Source of the DNA: an uncultured Sphingomonadaceae bacterium
Lineage (GTDB): Bacteria; Pseudomonadota; Alphaproteobacteria; Sphingomonadales; Sphingomonadaceae
Reading direction: 5' to 3'
Length of the DNA: 64,000 nt
NCBI GenBank assembly: GCA_947503245.1
Contig: CANNCV010000001.1
Location: forward strand, 309,501 to 373,500
How positions within the stretch are numbered: the stretch's first letter is position 1; the number at the start of each line of letters is the position of its first letter. The notes beneath the pieces are model-generated. The model was not told the DNA's origin, ran no database searches, and saw only the letters and a list, made by a program, of their open reading frames with translations. Positions 1 through 9,346 of the stretch are shown here, one piece after another. The translations under genes and the position numbers were made by a program.

Positions 1-25
1 AAGCAACAGCCGGAATATGGGGTGA

Positions 26-436
26 TTATTCCGGTGTCGCAGCCTGTGCTTCGCGACCATCACCCTCTGGTGCAGCGATCACGTCACGCACAACCTGGCC
101 CTTATCAACCGTGTTGGTTTCTGCATCGCCCACAGTAGAACGAATCGCAGCGTCGGAATCGCCAGCACGCCGCAAAGCCTGCTGCTCAATCGCGCTGCGT
201 GCAGCTGGTCCACCAAAAAGAGCTTCCAGCGCTTGCTCACTGGCCACACGTTGCTGTGAAGGGGCAACACCGGGACGCGGGGGCACAAGAGCGAAGTCGG
301 GCGGAATCACCAATGGTGCCTGACGTGAAACGGCAAATTCATCAGGCCGTTCACGATCAAGAATTCCGCTTGTACCGCAACCGGCCAGCATTGTTGTCAG
401 CACCAAGGCCGTACCCATTTTCTGCCAGTTTTTCAT
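26..436 (-). CDS. DUF3035 lipoprotein (BamF-like)
   Basis: Small outer-membrane lipoprotein of the DUF3035 family, which in alphaproteobacteria includes BamF, an accessory subunit of the beta-barrel assembly machinery. A signal sequence ends in a lipobox (LAGC, then GTSG), followed by a low-complexity, Pro/Ala-rich periplasmic domain with the family-typical stretch around PLVIPPDFALVPPRPG. The start at 436 is preferred over 454 because GGAGG lies 5 bases upstream of it. It is the last gene of the ribF-ileS-lspA cluster; the neighbour lspA encodes the peptidase that processes lipoproteins such as this one. The BamF role is inferred from family and context; assignment to DUF3035 is fairly secure. 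Confidence 0.8.
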   Translation of the reverse strand: MKNWQKMGTALVLTTMLAGCGTSGILDRERPDEFAVSRQAPLVIPPDFALVPPRPGVAPSQQRVASEQALEALFGGPAARSAIEQQALRRAGDSDAAIRSTVGDAETNTVDKGQVVRDVIAAPEGDGREAQAATPE

Positions 437-469
437 ATCGTCCTCCATATTCATACGGTCATAAGGCGC

Positions 470-1006
470 TTAGGCCTCTCCGGTCAATTCCTTGCGCTTG
501 TCCTCGCCGATGAACAGCGCACGTGCAAGCAATATTAATACCCCAATGGTGATCATGGCATCTGCCAGGTTAAATATCAGAAAGGGCCGGAAATCACCAA
601 AATGCAAATCGGCATAATCAATCACATAGCCGAGCCTGGCCCGATCAAGAATATTGCCCAAGGCCCCGCCCAATATCATGGCCAATGCCATGATGTCGCC
701 GCGCAGCTTTTCGCGATAAATCCACACCAGAACAATGGCTGCAATCAAAGCCGTCAATGCGACCAATAGCCAACGTTGATGCTCATTCTGCGCAGTCAAC
801 ATGCCCAGCGACACGCCATAATTCTCTGCCCATGTCAGATTAAAAAACGGCACCAGCTCTATCGATCGTCGTGATTCCAGTGATAGCGGCACAACGACCA
901 TATATTTCACTGCCTGATCAACCGCGAAAATGACCAGCGCCAATATGATGCCCTGTATCCGATAGTTTTTCACTTGGGCTTGCGTAATCGCCATAACCTT
1001 ATCCAT
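470..1006 (-). CDS. lspA: Lipoprotein signal peptidase (signal peptidase II)
   Basis: Inner-membrane aspartyl protease that removes signal peptides from diacylglyceryl-modified prolipoproteins. The 178-residue product has four hydrophobic segments and both catalytic signatures: NILDR, containing the first aspartate, and FNLADA, containing the second. Its start overlaps the end of ileS by 8 bases, a common arrangement in proteobacteria that suggests translational coupling. A second in-frame ATG at 994 is a possible alternative start. Downstream lies the DUF3035 lipoprotein gene, a likely substrate. Confidence 0.95.
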   Translation of the reverse strand: MDKVMAITQAQVKNYRIQGIILALVIFAVDQAVKYMVVVPLSLESRRSIELVPFFNLTWAENYGVSLGMLTAQNEHQRWLLVALTALIAAIVLVWIYREKLRGDIMALAMILGGALGNILDRARLGYVIDYADLHFGDFRPFLIFNLADAMITIGVLILLARALFIGEDKRKELTGEA

Positions 1007-4000
1007 TCAACACGCTGTCACAGCGGCTGCATAATGCGCCATCTTCTGGCACATCAGGGATTAACCGCCAGCAACGGCCACATTTATGATGCGTGGTTTT
1101 GGTGACGGCTATTTCTGTTCCGTCAGACACGCCTGCAATAATGCACAGTTCGGCAAATTCATCTGGCGTTACGGGCAAATCAGCAAGCGGATAAACAATG
1201 TCTGCCTCAAGGCTGGACCGTATTGTTTTTTCACGCCGCAGCGGCTCGATAGCTTCGTTGACAGTTTGGCGGACCGTGCTGAGCTTCTGCCATTTGTCAG
1301 CCAAATCTGCATTGTGCCAACCAGAATCAACGTCTGGCCATTCCTGCAAATGCACGCTTTCACCCTCTGGATAGCGCGTCATCCAGATTTCTTCCGCCGT
1401 GAACACCAAAACGGGCGCAATATAACGGGTTAGCGCTTCAAACAGAATGTTGACCACGGTACGGTAAGCACAGCGCGTGCGCGTGCCATGCGGCATATGT
1501 GGCCCGACATCGCAATAGAGGCAATCTTTGCGGATATCGAAGAAAAAGGCCGAAAGATCGTCATTCACAAAATCGCTAATCGCGCGGACATATTTGCCAA
1601 ATGCAAAGTCATTGACCGCTTGTTTAAGTCCGGCATCCAGTTCGGCCAGCCGGTGCAGAATATAGCGCTCCAGCTCTGGCAAATCGTCATAAGCGGTTGC
1701 TTCATTAGCCGCATCATAATCGGCCAGTGCGCCCAGCATATAGCGGAATGTATTGCGCAGCTTGCGATAGCTGTCTGACACGGTTTTTAGAATCTCATCG
1801 CCAATGCGGTGATCTTCGGTAAAGTCCACACTCGCCGCCCAAAGGCGCAATATATCGGCCCCTTGCGCGTTGATAACCTTTTTCGGGTCCAGCGTATTGC
1901 CCAGAGATTTGGACATTTTGCGGCCCGTTTTGTCGAGCGTCATGCCATGGGTCAGCACCGCCTTATAGGGCGCGCGGCCACGGGTGCCACAGCTTTCAAG
2001 CAGGCTGGACTGGAACCAGCCGCGATGCTGATCACTGCCTTCCAAATACAGGTCCGCTGGCGATTGATGGTCCGGCCAATTGCCGCTTTCCAGCACAAAA
2101 CTGTGCGTGCACCCACTGTCAAACCACACGTCCAAAATGTCGTTGACCACCTCATAATCCGCCAGATCATGGTCCGCGCCCAGCAATGTCTGATGATCTG
2201 CATCAAACCATGCATCCGCGCCGCCAGCCTGAAACGCTGCAATAATTCGCGCGTTGACCGCTGGATCATTCAGATAGTCACCGCTTTTGCGGTTCACATA
2301 AAGCGCGATTGGCACGCCCCATGCCCGTTGGCGCGAAAGCACCCAATCGGGCCGGCCCTCGACCATGGATTCCAGGCGGCGCTTGCCACGCTCCGGCACG
2401 AAACGGACTGTATTGCGGATTTCATCGAGCGCAACATCACGCAGACTGAGGTTCACGCCCTTGCCTTGGGCGCGCTCAGAGCCAACGCCCTCTGCGTCAT
2501 TGCGTACATGCTCCGGCAGCGGCGTATCCATGGGCACAAACCATTGCGGCGTGCAGCGATAGATAATCTTGGCCTTTGATCGCCAGCTGTGCGGATAGCT
2601 ATGCTTAAAATCATCGGCGGACAGCAACGCACCCGCCGCGCGCAAATCACTACAAATCGGGCCATTGGCCGCGGTGAATTTCTTATTGATAACACTGCCC
2701 GAACGCGCATCACCGCGCGGCAACCATGCCCAGTCCGCACGATAGACGCCATCAGCCTCCACCGCAAAAACGGGGTTCAGGCCATTGGCCTTACACAGAT
2801 CAAAATCATCCTCACCATGATCGGGCGCCATATGGACAAGGCCGGTGCCCGCATCAGTGGTGACAAAGCTGGAACCATCAAGGAATGGGCGCGGGCGGGT
2901 GAAGAACTCCGCCAGTTCAGAATCGCGATTGATGGAAGGAATATGCTCAAGCCCCTCTCCTTCAGGGGAGGGGTTGGGGTGGGGGCTGTCAATCTGGTCA
3001 GGCGCGTGTGGCTCGTCCCCACCCTCGGTCCCTCCCCTGAAGGGGAGGGAGGAAGAAAAGGCATCCGCCATAGGGTGCTTGGCCATGGCTCCGGCAAGCT
3101 GGGAGCCTTTGAAACTAGGCGCATCAGGCCAACCAATTTCATAAACAGCGCCTTCAGGTAACTCTGATATTCCTGCTCGCCTCTGTTGCAGTCCCAATAC
3201 TAACTCAGAAGCGACGACACAATTAAGAGCACATCCTGATAATGAGGAAATCCGAACGATTTTATAATTAATATCCGCGCCAAAGGCCAAAGCCTGATTA
3301 ACTGGGATCGTCCACGGCGTTGTCGTCCAGATGACCGCGTGAACCTTCTCACCCTTGGCAATCAGCTCCTGAATCGCCGGGCAATTCGGCGCTTCAATAA
3401 TTTCAAACGCCACATCGATCTGAGTGGAGGTGACATCCTCATATTCGACTTCGGCCTCGGCCAGTGCGGTTTTTTCGACCGGGGACCACATGATCGGCTT
3501 GGCACCGCGATAAAGCTGGCCATTTTCAGCGAATTTCAGCAGCTCGCTGACAATTGTGGTTTCAGCACTATAATCCATGGTGAGATAGGGCTTGTCCCAC
3601 TCCCCCATAATGCCCAGCCGCTGAAACTGCTCACGCTGCACATTCACCCAATTATCGGCATAGCTGCGGCACTCGGCGCGAAATTCGCTGGCTGGAACCT
3701 CATCTTTATTGCGCTTTTTCTTGCGATATTGCTCTTCAATCTTCCATTCGATCGGCAGGCCATGGCAATCCCAACCCGGCACATAAGGCGCATCTTTGCC
3801 CAGCAGGCTTTGCGTGCGCACCACCAGGTCTTTCAGCGTCTTATTCAGCGCATGGCCGATATGGATATCACCATTGGCATAAGGCGGGCCATCATGCAGG
3901 ATGAATTTCTCTTTGCCCGCACGGCGTTTGCGCAGCGTTTCATACAGTTTTTCATCACGCCAACGCGCCAAAATGCCCGGCTCTTTATTGGCCAAACCCG

Positions 4001-4079
4001 CGCGCATGGGGAAATCCGTCTTCGGCAGGAAGACAGTATCTTTATAATCCACGGTTTCAGATGATGTTTGCTCGCTCAT
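999..4079 (-). CDS. ileS: Isoleucyl-tRNA synthetase with repeat-derived insert
   Basis: Class I aminoacyl-tRNA synthetase charging tRNA-Ile, with a CP1 editing domain against mischarged valine. The HIGH motif is seen near residue 75 (GDIHIGHALN) and KMSKS in GRKMSKSLGN. A zinc-binding C-terminus (CGRCW...CSRC) is present. The ATG at 4079 is preferred over a TTG at 4085. Odd feature: about 35-40 residues near residues 345-378, inside the editing domain, are encoded by a palindromic nucleotide repeat (SLPFRGGTEGG ... PHPNPSPEGEG). The frame stays open and flanking homology resumes immediately at the family-typical FVTTDAGTGLVHMAP, so the gene is probably functional with an extra loop. Confidence 0.97.
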   Translation of the reverse strand: MSEQTSSETVDYKDTVFLPKTDFPMRAGLANKEPGILARWRDEKLYETLRKRRAGKEKFILHDGPPYANGDIHIGHALNKTLKDLVVRTQSLLGKDAPYVPGWDCHGLPIEWKIEEQYRKKKRNKDEVPASEFRAECRSYADNWVNVQREQFQRLGIMGEWDKPYLTMDYSAETTIVSELLKFAENGQLYRGAKPIMWSPVEKTALAEAEVEYEDVTSTQIDVAFEIIEAPNCPAIQELIAKGEKVHAVIWTTTPWTIPVNQALAFGADINYKIVRISSLSGCALNCVVASELVLGLQQRRAGISELPEGAVYEIGWPDAPSFKGSQLAGAMAKHPMADAFSSSLPFRGGTEGGDEPHAPDQIDSPHPNPSPEGEGLEHIPSINRDSELAEFFTRPRPFLDGSSFVTTDAGTGLVHMAPDHGEDDFDLCKANGLNPVFAVEADGVYRADWAWLPRGDARSGSVINKKFTAANGPICSDLRAAGALLSADDFKHSYPHSWRSKAKIIYRCTPQWFVPMDTPLPEHVRNDAEGVGSERAQGKGVNLSLRDVALDEIRNTVRFVPERGKRRLESMVEGRPDWVLSRQRAWGVPIALYVNRKSGDYLNDPAVNARIIAAFQAGGADAWFDADHQTLLGADHDLADYEVVNDILDVWFDSGCTHSFVLESGNWPDHQSPADLYLEGSDQHRGWFQSSLLESCGTRGRAPYKAVLTHGMTLDKTGRKMSKSLGNTLDPKKVINAQGADILRLWAASVDFTEDHRIGDEILKTVSDSYRKLRNTFRYMLGALADYDAANEATAYDDLPELERYILHRLAELDAGLKQAVNDFAFGKYVRAISDFVNDDLSAFFFDIRKDCLYCDVGPHMPHGTRTRCAYRTVVNILFEALTRYIAPVLVFTAEEIWMTRYPEGESVHLQEWPDVDSGWHNADLADKWQKLSTVRQTVNEAIEPLRREKTIRSSLEADIVYPLADLPVTPDEFAELCIIAGVSDGTEIAVTKTTHHKCGRCWRLIPDVPEDGALCSRCDSVLNG
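2951..3052. repeat. REPIN-like palindromic repeat pair inside ileS
   Basis: The left unit (2952-2972) is a near-perfect hairpin of CCCCTCTCC and GGGGAGGGG around TTCA, followed by a G-rich tail. The right unit (about 3030-3050) is CCCTCCCC-TGA-AGGGGAGGG, preceded by the complementary C-rich stretch CCCCACCCTCGG. The two units face each other across about 30 bases, so the whole can fold into a large cruciform. The element is read in frame by ileS. Translated relics of this type (PHPNPSPEGEG-like) are, to my knowledge, common in sphingomonad proteins; that is recall, not a search. Confidence 0.85.
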
Positions 4080-4091
4080 AGACAATGGCGA

Positions 4092-5060
4092 TTAAGGCCG
4101 GTTGCCATCAGACGCAAGCAATTCCCGCGCTTTATCGCAATCCTTGGCCATCTGTACTTTCAATGCGTCAAGATCATCAAATTTTGCCTCACCGCGCAGA
4201 AAGTGGTGCAACGCGACAGAAATTGTCTGGCCGTATAAATCTTCGGCAAAGTCAAAGAAATAGGGCTCCAGCAATTCCTTTGGCGGTTCAAATTGCGGAC
4301 GGATGCCCAAATTGGCCGCGCCGTGCAGCACCCGTCCATCGGCCAAAGTGCCTGTCACTGCATAAACCCCATATTTGGGGCGCAGATATTGGCCCATATC
4401 CAAATTGGCTGTGGGATAGCCCAGCAAGCGGCCATTTTTATCACCATGCTGCACTTTGGCTTCAACCGCAAAGGGGCGTGTCATCAGCGCTGATGCGGCC
4501 TGCGGATCACCGGCTTGCAACGCGGCGCGAATACGGCTTGAGGAAATGACAGCATCATCAGCAACCGGACTGACCGCTCTGGCTCGCAAGCCCAGCATCG
4601 CACCATAGCCATGCAGCAGCGCAATATCGCCTTTTGCGCCTTGGCCAAAGCTGAAATCTTCGCCCGTAACCACGCCATATGCGCCGAACTGATCAACCAA
4701 AAGAGACGCAATGAACGCATCGGCTTTTGTAGCCGCCATCGCGCCATCAAAATGCAGCACCAGCATGGCATCCGCCCCGGCAGCGGCAAAAAGCCGTTGC
4801 CTCTGGTCCAGACTGGTGAGGCGAAAAGGCGGTGTGTCAGGGCGGAAATGCCGCACGGGATGCGGATCAAAAGTGGCGATAATCGCCTTACGCCCCTTGG
4901 CGCGCGCCCAGGCAATTGCTTCGCCCGCAACCGCCTGATGCCCGGCATGGAAACCGTCAAAATTGCCAAGCGCGATGATGGCACCGCGAAATTCTGGCGG
5001 AAAAGCCTGATTGCTGTCCAATCGTGGGATTGTCGGCGCAAATGGAGTGATTGATGTCAT
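4092..5060 (-). CDS. ribF: Bifunctional riboflavin kinase / FAD synthetase
   Basis: Converts riboflavin to FMN and then FAD. The N-terminal nucleotidyltransferase domain has the GNFDGFHAGH signature; SSSRIRAAL closes that domain. The C-terminal flavokinase domain has GRLLGYPTANLDM and KYGVYAV. The ATG at 5060 is chosen because the upstream option (5099) would extend into the neighbouring dipeptidase gene with residues that do not resemble the family. It ends 12 bases before the ileS start, so the ribF-ileS-lspA order, common in proteobacteria, is conserved here. Confidence 0.95.
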   Translation of the reverse strand: MTSITPFAPTIPRLDSNQAFPPEFRGAIIALGNFDGFHAGHQAVAGEAIAWARAKGRKAIIATFDPHPVRHFRPDTPPFRLTSLDQRQRLFAAAGADAMLVLHFDGAMAATKADAFIASLLVDQFGAYGVVTGEDFSFGQGAKGDIALLHGYGAMLGLRARAVSPVADDAVISSSRIRAALQAGDPQAASALMTRPFAVEAKVQHGDKNGRLLGYPTANLDMGQYLRPKYGVYAVTGTLADGRVLHGAANLGIRPQFEPPKELLEPYFFDFAEDLYGQTISVALHHFLRGEAKFDDLDALKVQMAKDCDKARELLASDGNRP

Positions 5061-5070
5061 AATCGCTGCG

Positions 5071-6321
5071 TTATGGGATTGGCTCTGCCGGATCAACAAT
5101 CAGATTCATTTGTTCATCTTTGGCAATCTGCAATTGCGCGGGCGTCATGGGCTGCAAACCGGTGCGCAATATGCGCAGCAGGTTGCCGCCCATCACTGCG
5201 CGAATCTCCTCCTTGCTAAACCCTTCATTCAGCAGCGCCTGCGTTACTTGCAGTAATTGCGACGTGTCAAAGCGCGTGGTGACATAACCATCAAAATCAC
5301 TGCCCAGACCGACATGGTCTATGCCCACCAGATCGCGCACATGCTTCATGGCTCTGGCGGCATCAACCGGGTCCGTGCTGCAAATCGCCCCTTCCCAATA
5401 GCCGATACCGATCAGGCCGCCCGTAAAGGCAACGCCGCGAATCTCCTCATCGCTTAAATTGCGGTTTACGTCGCATGTTGCCTGAACCCCGCCATGGCTG
5501 GACACAATGGGTCGCCGCGCCCGGCTGATAATCTCTGCAACGGCCGGGTGGCTAGCATGGGCAATATCAATGATGATGCCCATTTCCTCCATACGGTCCA
5601 TCACTTGCCGACCAAAATCAGTAAGCGCGCCCTTTTCCTCTCCATGCATGGAGCCGGCCAGCTTATTATCAAAAAAATGGGTGAAGCCAGACATGCGCAG
5701 ACCTTTGGCATAGAGCCTGTCCAAATTGGCAATATCCCCCTCTAGGCTGTGCAGCCCTTCGCCGGAAAATAGCGCGCCCATCACGCGCCCGTCTTTGGCG
5801 CGCGCGGCCAGCAATGCGTCAATGTCTTGCGGGCTGCGGATCAGGCGCAATTGGCCGTCAGAGCGCTTCGCCACTTTCTCCAACCGCTCACCATGCCAGG
5901 CCATACGCTCAAATCGTGAAAACCATGTGCGCATTGGCTGTAACTGCGCGATGGCGAGCAGAGTTATATTATCGCTATCGGCTGAATTGCTGTCATAATT
6001 CTGGCCCTTAGGCGTTTTGGTGACGGAGGAGAAAATCTGCAAAGCCACATTGCCTTGCTGCAAGCGGGGCAGGTCCATCTGGCCATAATCAACCGCGTCA
6101 TCCAGTTCGCGTTTCCACAATAATGTGTCTGAATGCATGTCACCGATGAACAGCTCTTGGTGCAGCGCTTTGGCTTCGGCGCTAATCTCCAGCAATGTTT
6201 CATCAGTGACCAGATTGGCCTCTGCCTCAAATTTTGGTGGCAATATCACAAAGACGTAAATCGCCGCCACCAACAGCGCCAATAGGACGCTAATGCCAGT
6301 CAATTTCAGAAATTTGCGCAT
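5071..6321 (-). CDS. Membrane dipeptidase (peptidase family M19)
   Basis: Zinc-dependent dipeptidase of the renal-dipeptidase (M19) family with an amidohydrolase-type TIM barrel. A single hydrophobic N-terminal segment (about residues 7-28) anchors the protein or acts as an uncleaved signal, placing the enzyme in the periplasm. Metal-site features are visible: GDMHSDTLLW, then the SSHGG region and GLGSDFDG near the C-terminus. At 416 residues the length is normal for bacterial members. It lies just upstream of ribF (10-base gap) and may be co-transcribed. The physiological substrate is unknown; D-Ala or L,D-dipeptides are typical for the family. Confidence 0.9.
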   Translation of the reverse strand: MRKFLKLTGISVLLALLVAAIYVFVILPPKFEAEANLVTDETLLEISAEAKALHQELFIGDMHSDTLLWKRELDDAVDYGQMDLPRLQQGNVALQIFSSVTKTPKGQNYDSNSADSDNITLLAIAQLQPMRTWFSRFERMAWHGERLEKVAKRSDGQLRLIRSPQDIDALLAARAKDGRVMGALFSGEGLHSLEGDIANLDRLYAKGLRMSGFTHFFDNKLAGSMHGEEKGALTDFGRQVMDRMEEMGIIIDIAHASHPAVAEIISRARRPIVSSHGGVQATCDVNRNLSDEEIRGVAFTGGLIGIGYWEGAICSTDPVDAARAMKHVRDLVGIDHVGLGSDFDGYVTTRFDTSQLLQVTQALLNEGFSKEEIRAVMGGNLLRILRTGLQPMTPAQLQIAKDEQMNLIVDPAEPIP

Positions 6322-6381
6322 AGCCTGCCCCTCATCATCCTGTCCTGCCCTGCATATCCATCCGGCCTTTTGCCAAGCCGG

Positions 6382-6903
6382 TTATTGCATGGGCAGCTTA
6401 CGCACCAAAGTTGCAAAGGTGAAGGAAGGAATAGGCCCGATTGTCGGATGATCCTGCGCCGCATGATGTTCACTGGCCGATTCGCGCCACAGCACCGTGT
6501 CAAAATCGTCCATCACAGTGTCGCCTATCGCATCCATATGCACCCGCGTCACCTCTATCCGATCGGCCATAGGCAAAAACAGACGATAGATTTCCGCCCC
6601 GCCAATAATGCAAATCTCGGCTTCGCCAGCCAGATGGTCAAGCGCATGCTGAACCGATGATACGCGCTCCGCGCCATCGGCTTGCCAATCATCATTGCGG
6701 GTCAGAACAATATGCCGCCGCCCCGGCAGCAGGCCGGGCAGACTGTCAAACGTCTTGCGGCCCATGACCATAGGCTTGCCCATAGTCTCTTGCTTAAATC
6801 GCTTTAGATCAGCTGGAATGCGCCATGGCAAAGCGCCATCATGGCCGATAACGCCATTATCCGCGCGCGCGAGCCAGAGCGATATGATCGGTTTTGCCGC
6901 CAT
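6382..6903 (-). CDS. folA: Dihydrofolate reductase
   Basis: NADPH-dependent reduction of dihydrofolate to tetrahydrofolate. Recognised by the N-terminal strand and Met20-loop region (ARADNGVIGHDGALPWRIPAD), the cofactor motif MGRKTFDSLP, and IIGGAEIYRLF. The 173-residue length is standard. The start codon overlaps the stop of purK by one base (TAATG), so translation is likely coupled. No thyA is in the window. Its place behind purE-purK groups folate and purine synthesis, which share the one-carbon supply. Confidence 0.95.
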   Translation of the reverse strand: MAAKPIISLWLARADNGVIGHDGALPWRIPADLKRFKQETMGKPMVMGRKTFDSLPGLLPGRRHIVLTRNDDWQADGAERVSSVQHALDHLAGEAEICIIGGAEIYRLFLPMADRIEVTRVHMDAIGDTVMDDFDTVLWRESASEHHAAQDHPTIGPIPSFTFATLVRKLPMQ

Positions 6904-8000
6904 TACAGCAGCCGCGTGACATGGCCCATTTTGCGGCCCTCACGCGCCTCACGCTTGCCATAAAGATGCAGATGCGCGCCCTGATCGCCCATAAGATCGG
7001 GCCATCTGTCAATATCATGGCCAATCAGATTTTGCATCTCTGCGCCGCCTTCGATCAAACGGGTATCGCCAAGCGGCAGGCCGCAAATCGCGCGGATATG
7101 GTTTTCAAATTGGCTGGTCAGCGCGCCCTCAATCGTCCAATGGCCGCTATTGTGCACGCGCGGCGCCATTTCATTAAACAATGGCCCGTCTTTGCACGCG
7201 AAAAACTCAATCGCCAAAACACCTATATAATCCAGCCGTTCGGCAATTTTGCGCGCCAATGCGCGGGCCGCAGGAATATGCACCGCCACATCTTCGCCGC
7301 CCGGCACGGTTGAGTAGCGCAAAATACCGCCTTCATGTGTATTTTGCGGCGCATCCCAAAAACGCATGCCGCCATCAGCGCTGCGCGCAATTAACAGCGA
7401 AAATTCCGCATCAAAATTGACAAAGCCTTCGACCAGAACATCATTGCCGCCCAGCTCTTCCCATTTTTGCTGAATGGCCGCTGCGTCAAGTGTTTCCCCT
7501 GCTTGCAGACGGATTTGACCCTTACCATCATAGCCCATACGGTCGCTTTTGATGATTGCCGGCGTGCCGATTGTCTCTATGGCGGCGGCCAGTTCCTGCG
7601 CATTGGTGGCGCGGGCATAGGGCGCGCACCCACCGCCCAAATCGCTAACAAAGCTCTTTTCATTCCACCGGCTTTGGCCAATTTCCAAAGCGCGGGCATT
7701 GGGGTGTAGGGGCACTTCACGGCCAATCACTTCCAGCGCCGAGCCGGGCAGATTTTCCCATTCATAAGTGACGACATCGCATTCTTTGGCAAAAGCGGAT
7801 AATGCCGCCATATCATCAAACGCGCCGGCCACAAATTTGGTCGCCACTTGCGCGGCCGGGCCAGTTTCCTCTTGCCCAAAAACATGACAGCGATAGCCAA
7901 GTTGCGATGCCGCCTGAATCAGCATCCGCCCCAATTGGCCGCAGCCCACTATGCCAATGGTGCTGCCCGGCGGTAAGGTTGATATTGGCTTGTCACTCAT
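6903..8000 (-). CDS. purK: N5-carboxyaminoimidazole ribonucleotide synthase
   Basis: ATP-grasp enzyme that makes N5-CAIR from AIR, ATP and bicarbonate in purine biosynthesis; PurE then converts the product to CAIR. The N-terminus shows the Rossmann-like [16 protein letters not shown] motif, and the ATP-grasp core includes [12 protein letters not shown] and [24 protein letters not shown]. It overlaps purE by 4 bases (ATGA) upstream and folA by 1 base downstream. Length (365) is normal. Confidence 0.97.
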   Translation of the reverse strand: MSDKPISTLPPGSTIGIVGCGQLGRMLIQAASQLGYRCHVFGQEETGPAAQVATKFVAGAFDDMAALSAFAKECDVVTYEWENLPGSALEVIGREVPLHPNARALEIGQSRWNEKSFVSDLGGGCAPYARATNAQELAAAIETIGTPAIIKSDRMGYDGKGQIRLQAGETLDAAAIQQKWEELGGNDVLVEGFVNFDAEFSLLIARSADGGMRFWDAPQNTHEGGILRYSTVPGGEDVAVHIPAARALARKIAERLDYIGVLAIEFFACKDGPLFNEMAPRVHNSGHWTIEGALTSQFENHIRAICGLPLGDTRLIEGGAEMQNLIGHDIDRWPDLMGDQGAHLHLYGKREAREGRKMGHVTRLL

Positions 8001-8488
8001 CGCGGATCATCCCCGACATTTGCGGTTTGCGCTGCACGAAAATCGTCTAAGCGCTGCGCCAACTGTGGATCATTAATGGCCAAAATTGCCGCTGCCAATA
8101 GCGCTGCATTTTTGGCCCCCGCATCACCAATCGCCAAGGTACCAACAGGAATGCCGCCCGGCATTTGCGCGATGGATAACAGACTGTCCATCCCGTCCAA
8201 TGCTCTGGATTGCACGGGTACGCCAAGCACAGGCAAACGTGTCATGCTGGCCACCATGCCCGGCAAATGCGCCGCGCCGCCTGCTCCGGCAATAATCACT
8301 TTATAGCCTGCATCAACCGCGCCCTCTGCAAATGCCGCCATACGCTGCGGCGTGCGGTGTGCCGATACGATGCGCGGCATATGGCTGATGCCCAGCTGTT
8401 CAAGGATTTTGGCGGCATGTTCCATGGTCGGCCAGTCGGACTGGCTGCCCATGATGATTGCCACATCTATATTGCCATTATCGGGCAT
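7997..8488 (-). CDS. purE: N5-carboxyaminoimidazole ribonucleotide mutase
   Basis: Class I PurE, which moves the carboxyl group of N5-CAIR to give CAIR. Signature features are [12 protein letters not shown] near the N-terminus, SAHRTPQRM, and [17 protein letters not shown] strong Shine-Dalgarno (AGGAGG) lies just upstream of the ATG at 8488. It is the first gene of the purE-purK-folA operon. A hairpin-forming stretch precedes the ribosome-binding site. Confidence 0.97.
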   Translation of the reverse strand: MPDNGNIDVAIIMGSQSDWPTMEHAAKILEQLGISHMPRIVSAHRTPQRMAAFAEGAVDAGYKVIIAGAGGAAHLPGMVASMTRLPVLGVPVQSRALDGMDSLLSIAQMPGGIPVGTLAIGDAGAKNAALLAAAILAINDPQLAQRLDDFRAAQTANVGDDPR

Positions 8489-8499
8489 AGTGCCTCCTA

Positions 8500-8540
8500 A
8501 AGGGAACGGCCAAAGGGCCGCTTGAGAAGCGCTTTCCCTT
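8500..8540 (-). terminator. Hairpin between gpmA and purE
   Basis: An outer stem AAGGGAA (8500-8506) pairs with TTCCCTT (8534-8540) and encloses a CGGCC-AAAG-GGCCG hairpin (8507-8520). On the minus strand it lies after the gpmA stop and directly before the purE Shine-Dalgarno. It could terminate gpmA transcription or act as a purE leader structure. There is no clear U-run, so its role is uncertain. Confidence 0.4.
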
Positions 8541-8585
8541 ACGGCTTAATCCTTGCTCTGGCAATGGCGATGCGATGCAAATTGT

Positions 8586-9272
8586 CTAACGCTCTGATAG
8601 ATAATAGCGTTCGCGTGCATTCAGCGCATCATCCAGATCATAAACAATCGGCTGTCCGGTCGGGATTTCCAGACCGGTTATATCGTCATCAGATATGCCG
8701 GACAAATGTTTGACCAACGCCCGCAAGCTATTGCCATGCGCAGAGATCAGCACCCGCTTGCCCGCTTTCAGGTCCGGCGCAATCCGCTCCTCCCAATAAG
8801 GCAGCACGCGCTCTATTGTGTTTTTCAAGCTTTCAGCCAGCGGCACATCTATGCCCGCATAACGCGGATCGTCTGACATCTGAAACGGCGAATCGGCATC
8901 CATGGGCGGCGGCGGTGTGTCAAAGCTGCGCCGCCAGATATGCACTTGCTCATCGCCATGCTTATCGCGGGTTTCCTGCTTGTTCAGGCCGGTCAGACCG
9001 CCATAATGCCGCTCATTCAGTCGATAATCCTTTTCCACCGGCAGCCATAAGCGGTCCATCTCCTCCAACGCCATATTCAGCGTTTTCACCGCGCGGGTTT
9101 GTAAGGAGGTAAAGCATTGATCAAATTCCAGCCCCTTTTCGCGCATCAAAACACCCGCCGCGCGCGCCTCTGCTGCGCCTTTTTCGGTAACATCAACATC
9201 CCACCAGCCGGTGAAGCGGTTTTCCAGATTCCATTGTGACTGGCCGTGGCGGATAAGAACGAGCTGGGGCAT
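8586..9272 (-). CDS. gpmA: 2,3-bisphosphoglycerate-dependent phosphoglycerate mutase
   Basis: Glycolytic and gluconeogenic interconversion of 3- and 2-phosphoglycerate through a phosphohistidine. The N-terminal [20 protein letters not shown] carries the RHG catalytic histidine; [13 protein letters not shown] and [14 protein letters not shown] supply the remaining active-site residues. The 228-residue length fits the dPGM type. The Shine-Dalgarno AGGAAA lies a few bases before the ATG. It appears to be transcribed alone. Confidence 0.96.
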   Translation of the reverse strand: MPQLVLIRHGQSQWNLENRFTGWWDVDVTEKGAAEARAAGVLMREKGLEFDQCFTSLQTRAVKTLNMALEEMDRLWLPVEKDYRLNERHYGGLTGLNKQETRDKHGDEQVHIWRRSFDTPPPPMDADSPFQMSDDPRYAGIDVPLAESLKNTIERVLPYWEERIAPDLKAGKRVLISAHGNSLRALVKHLSGISDDDITGLEIPTGQPIVYDLDDALNARERYYLSER

Positions 9273-9346
9273 ATCAATTTCCTGTTGCTATAAAATTCAT
9301 GGCTATGGCTGTGTAATTGCTTGGCGGGTAAAGGCCAGCGGGAAAA

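Noticed and set aside
1809-2579. A 256-codon open frame antisense to ileS
   Set aside because: It is a shadow of the ileS coding frame, rich in His, Arg and Ile with no recognisable domain.
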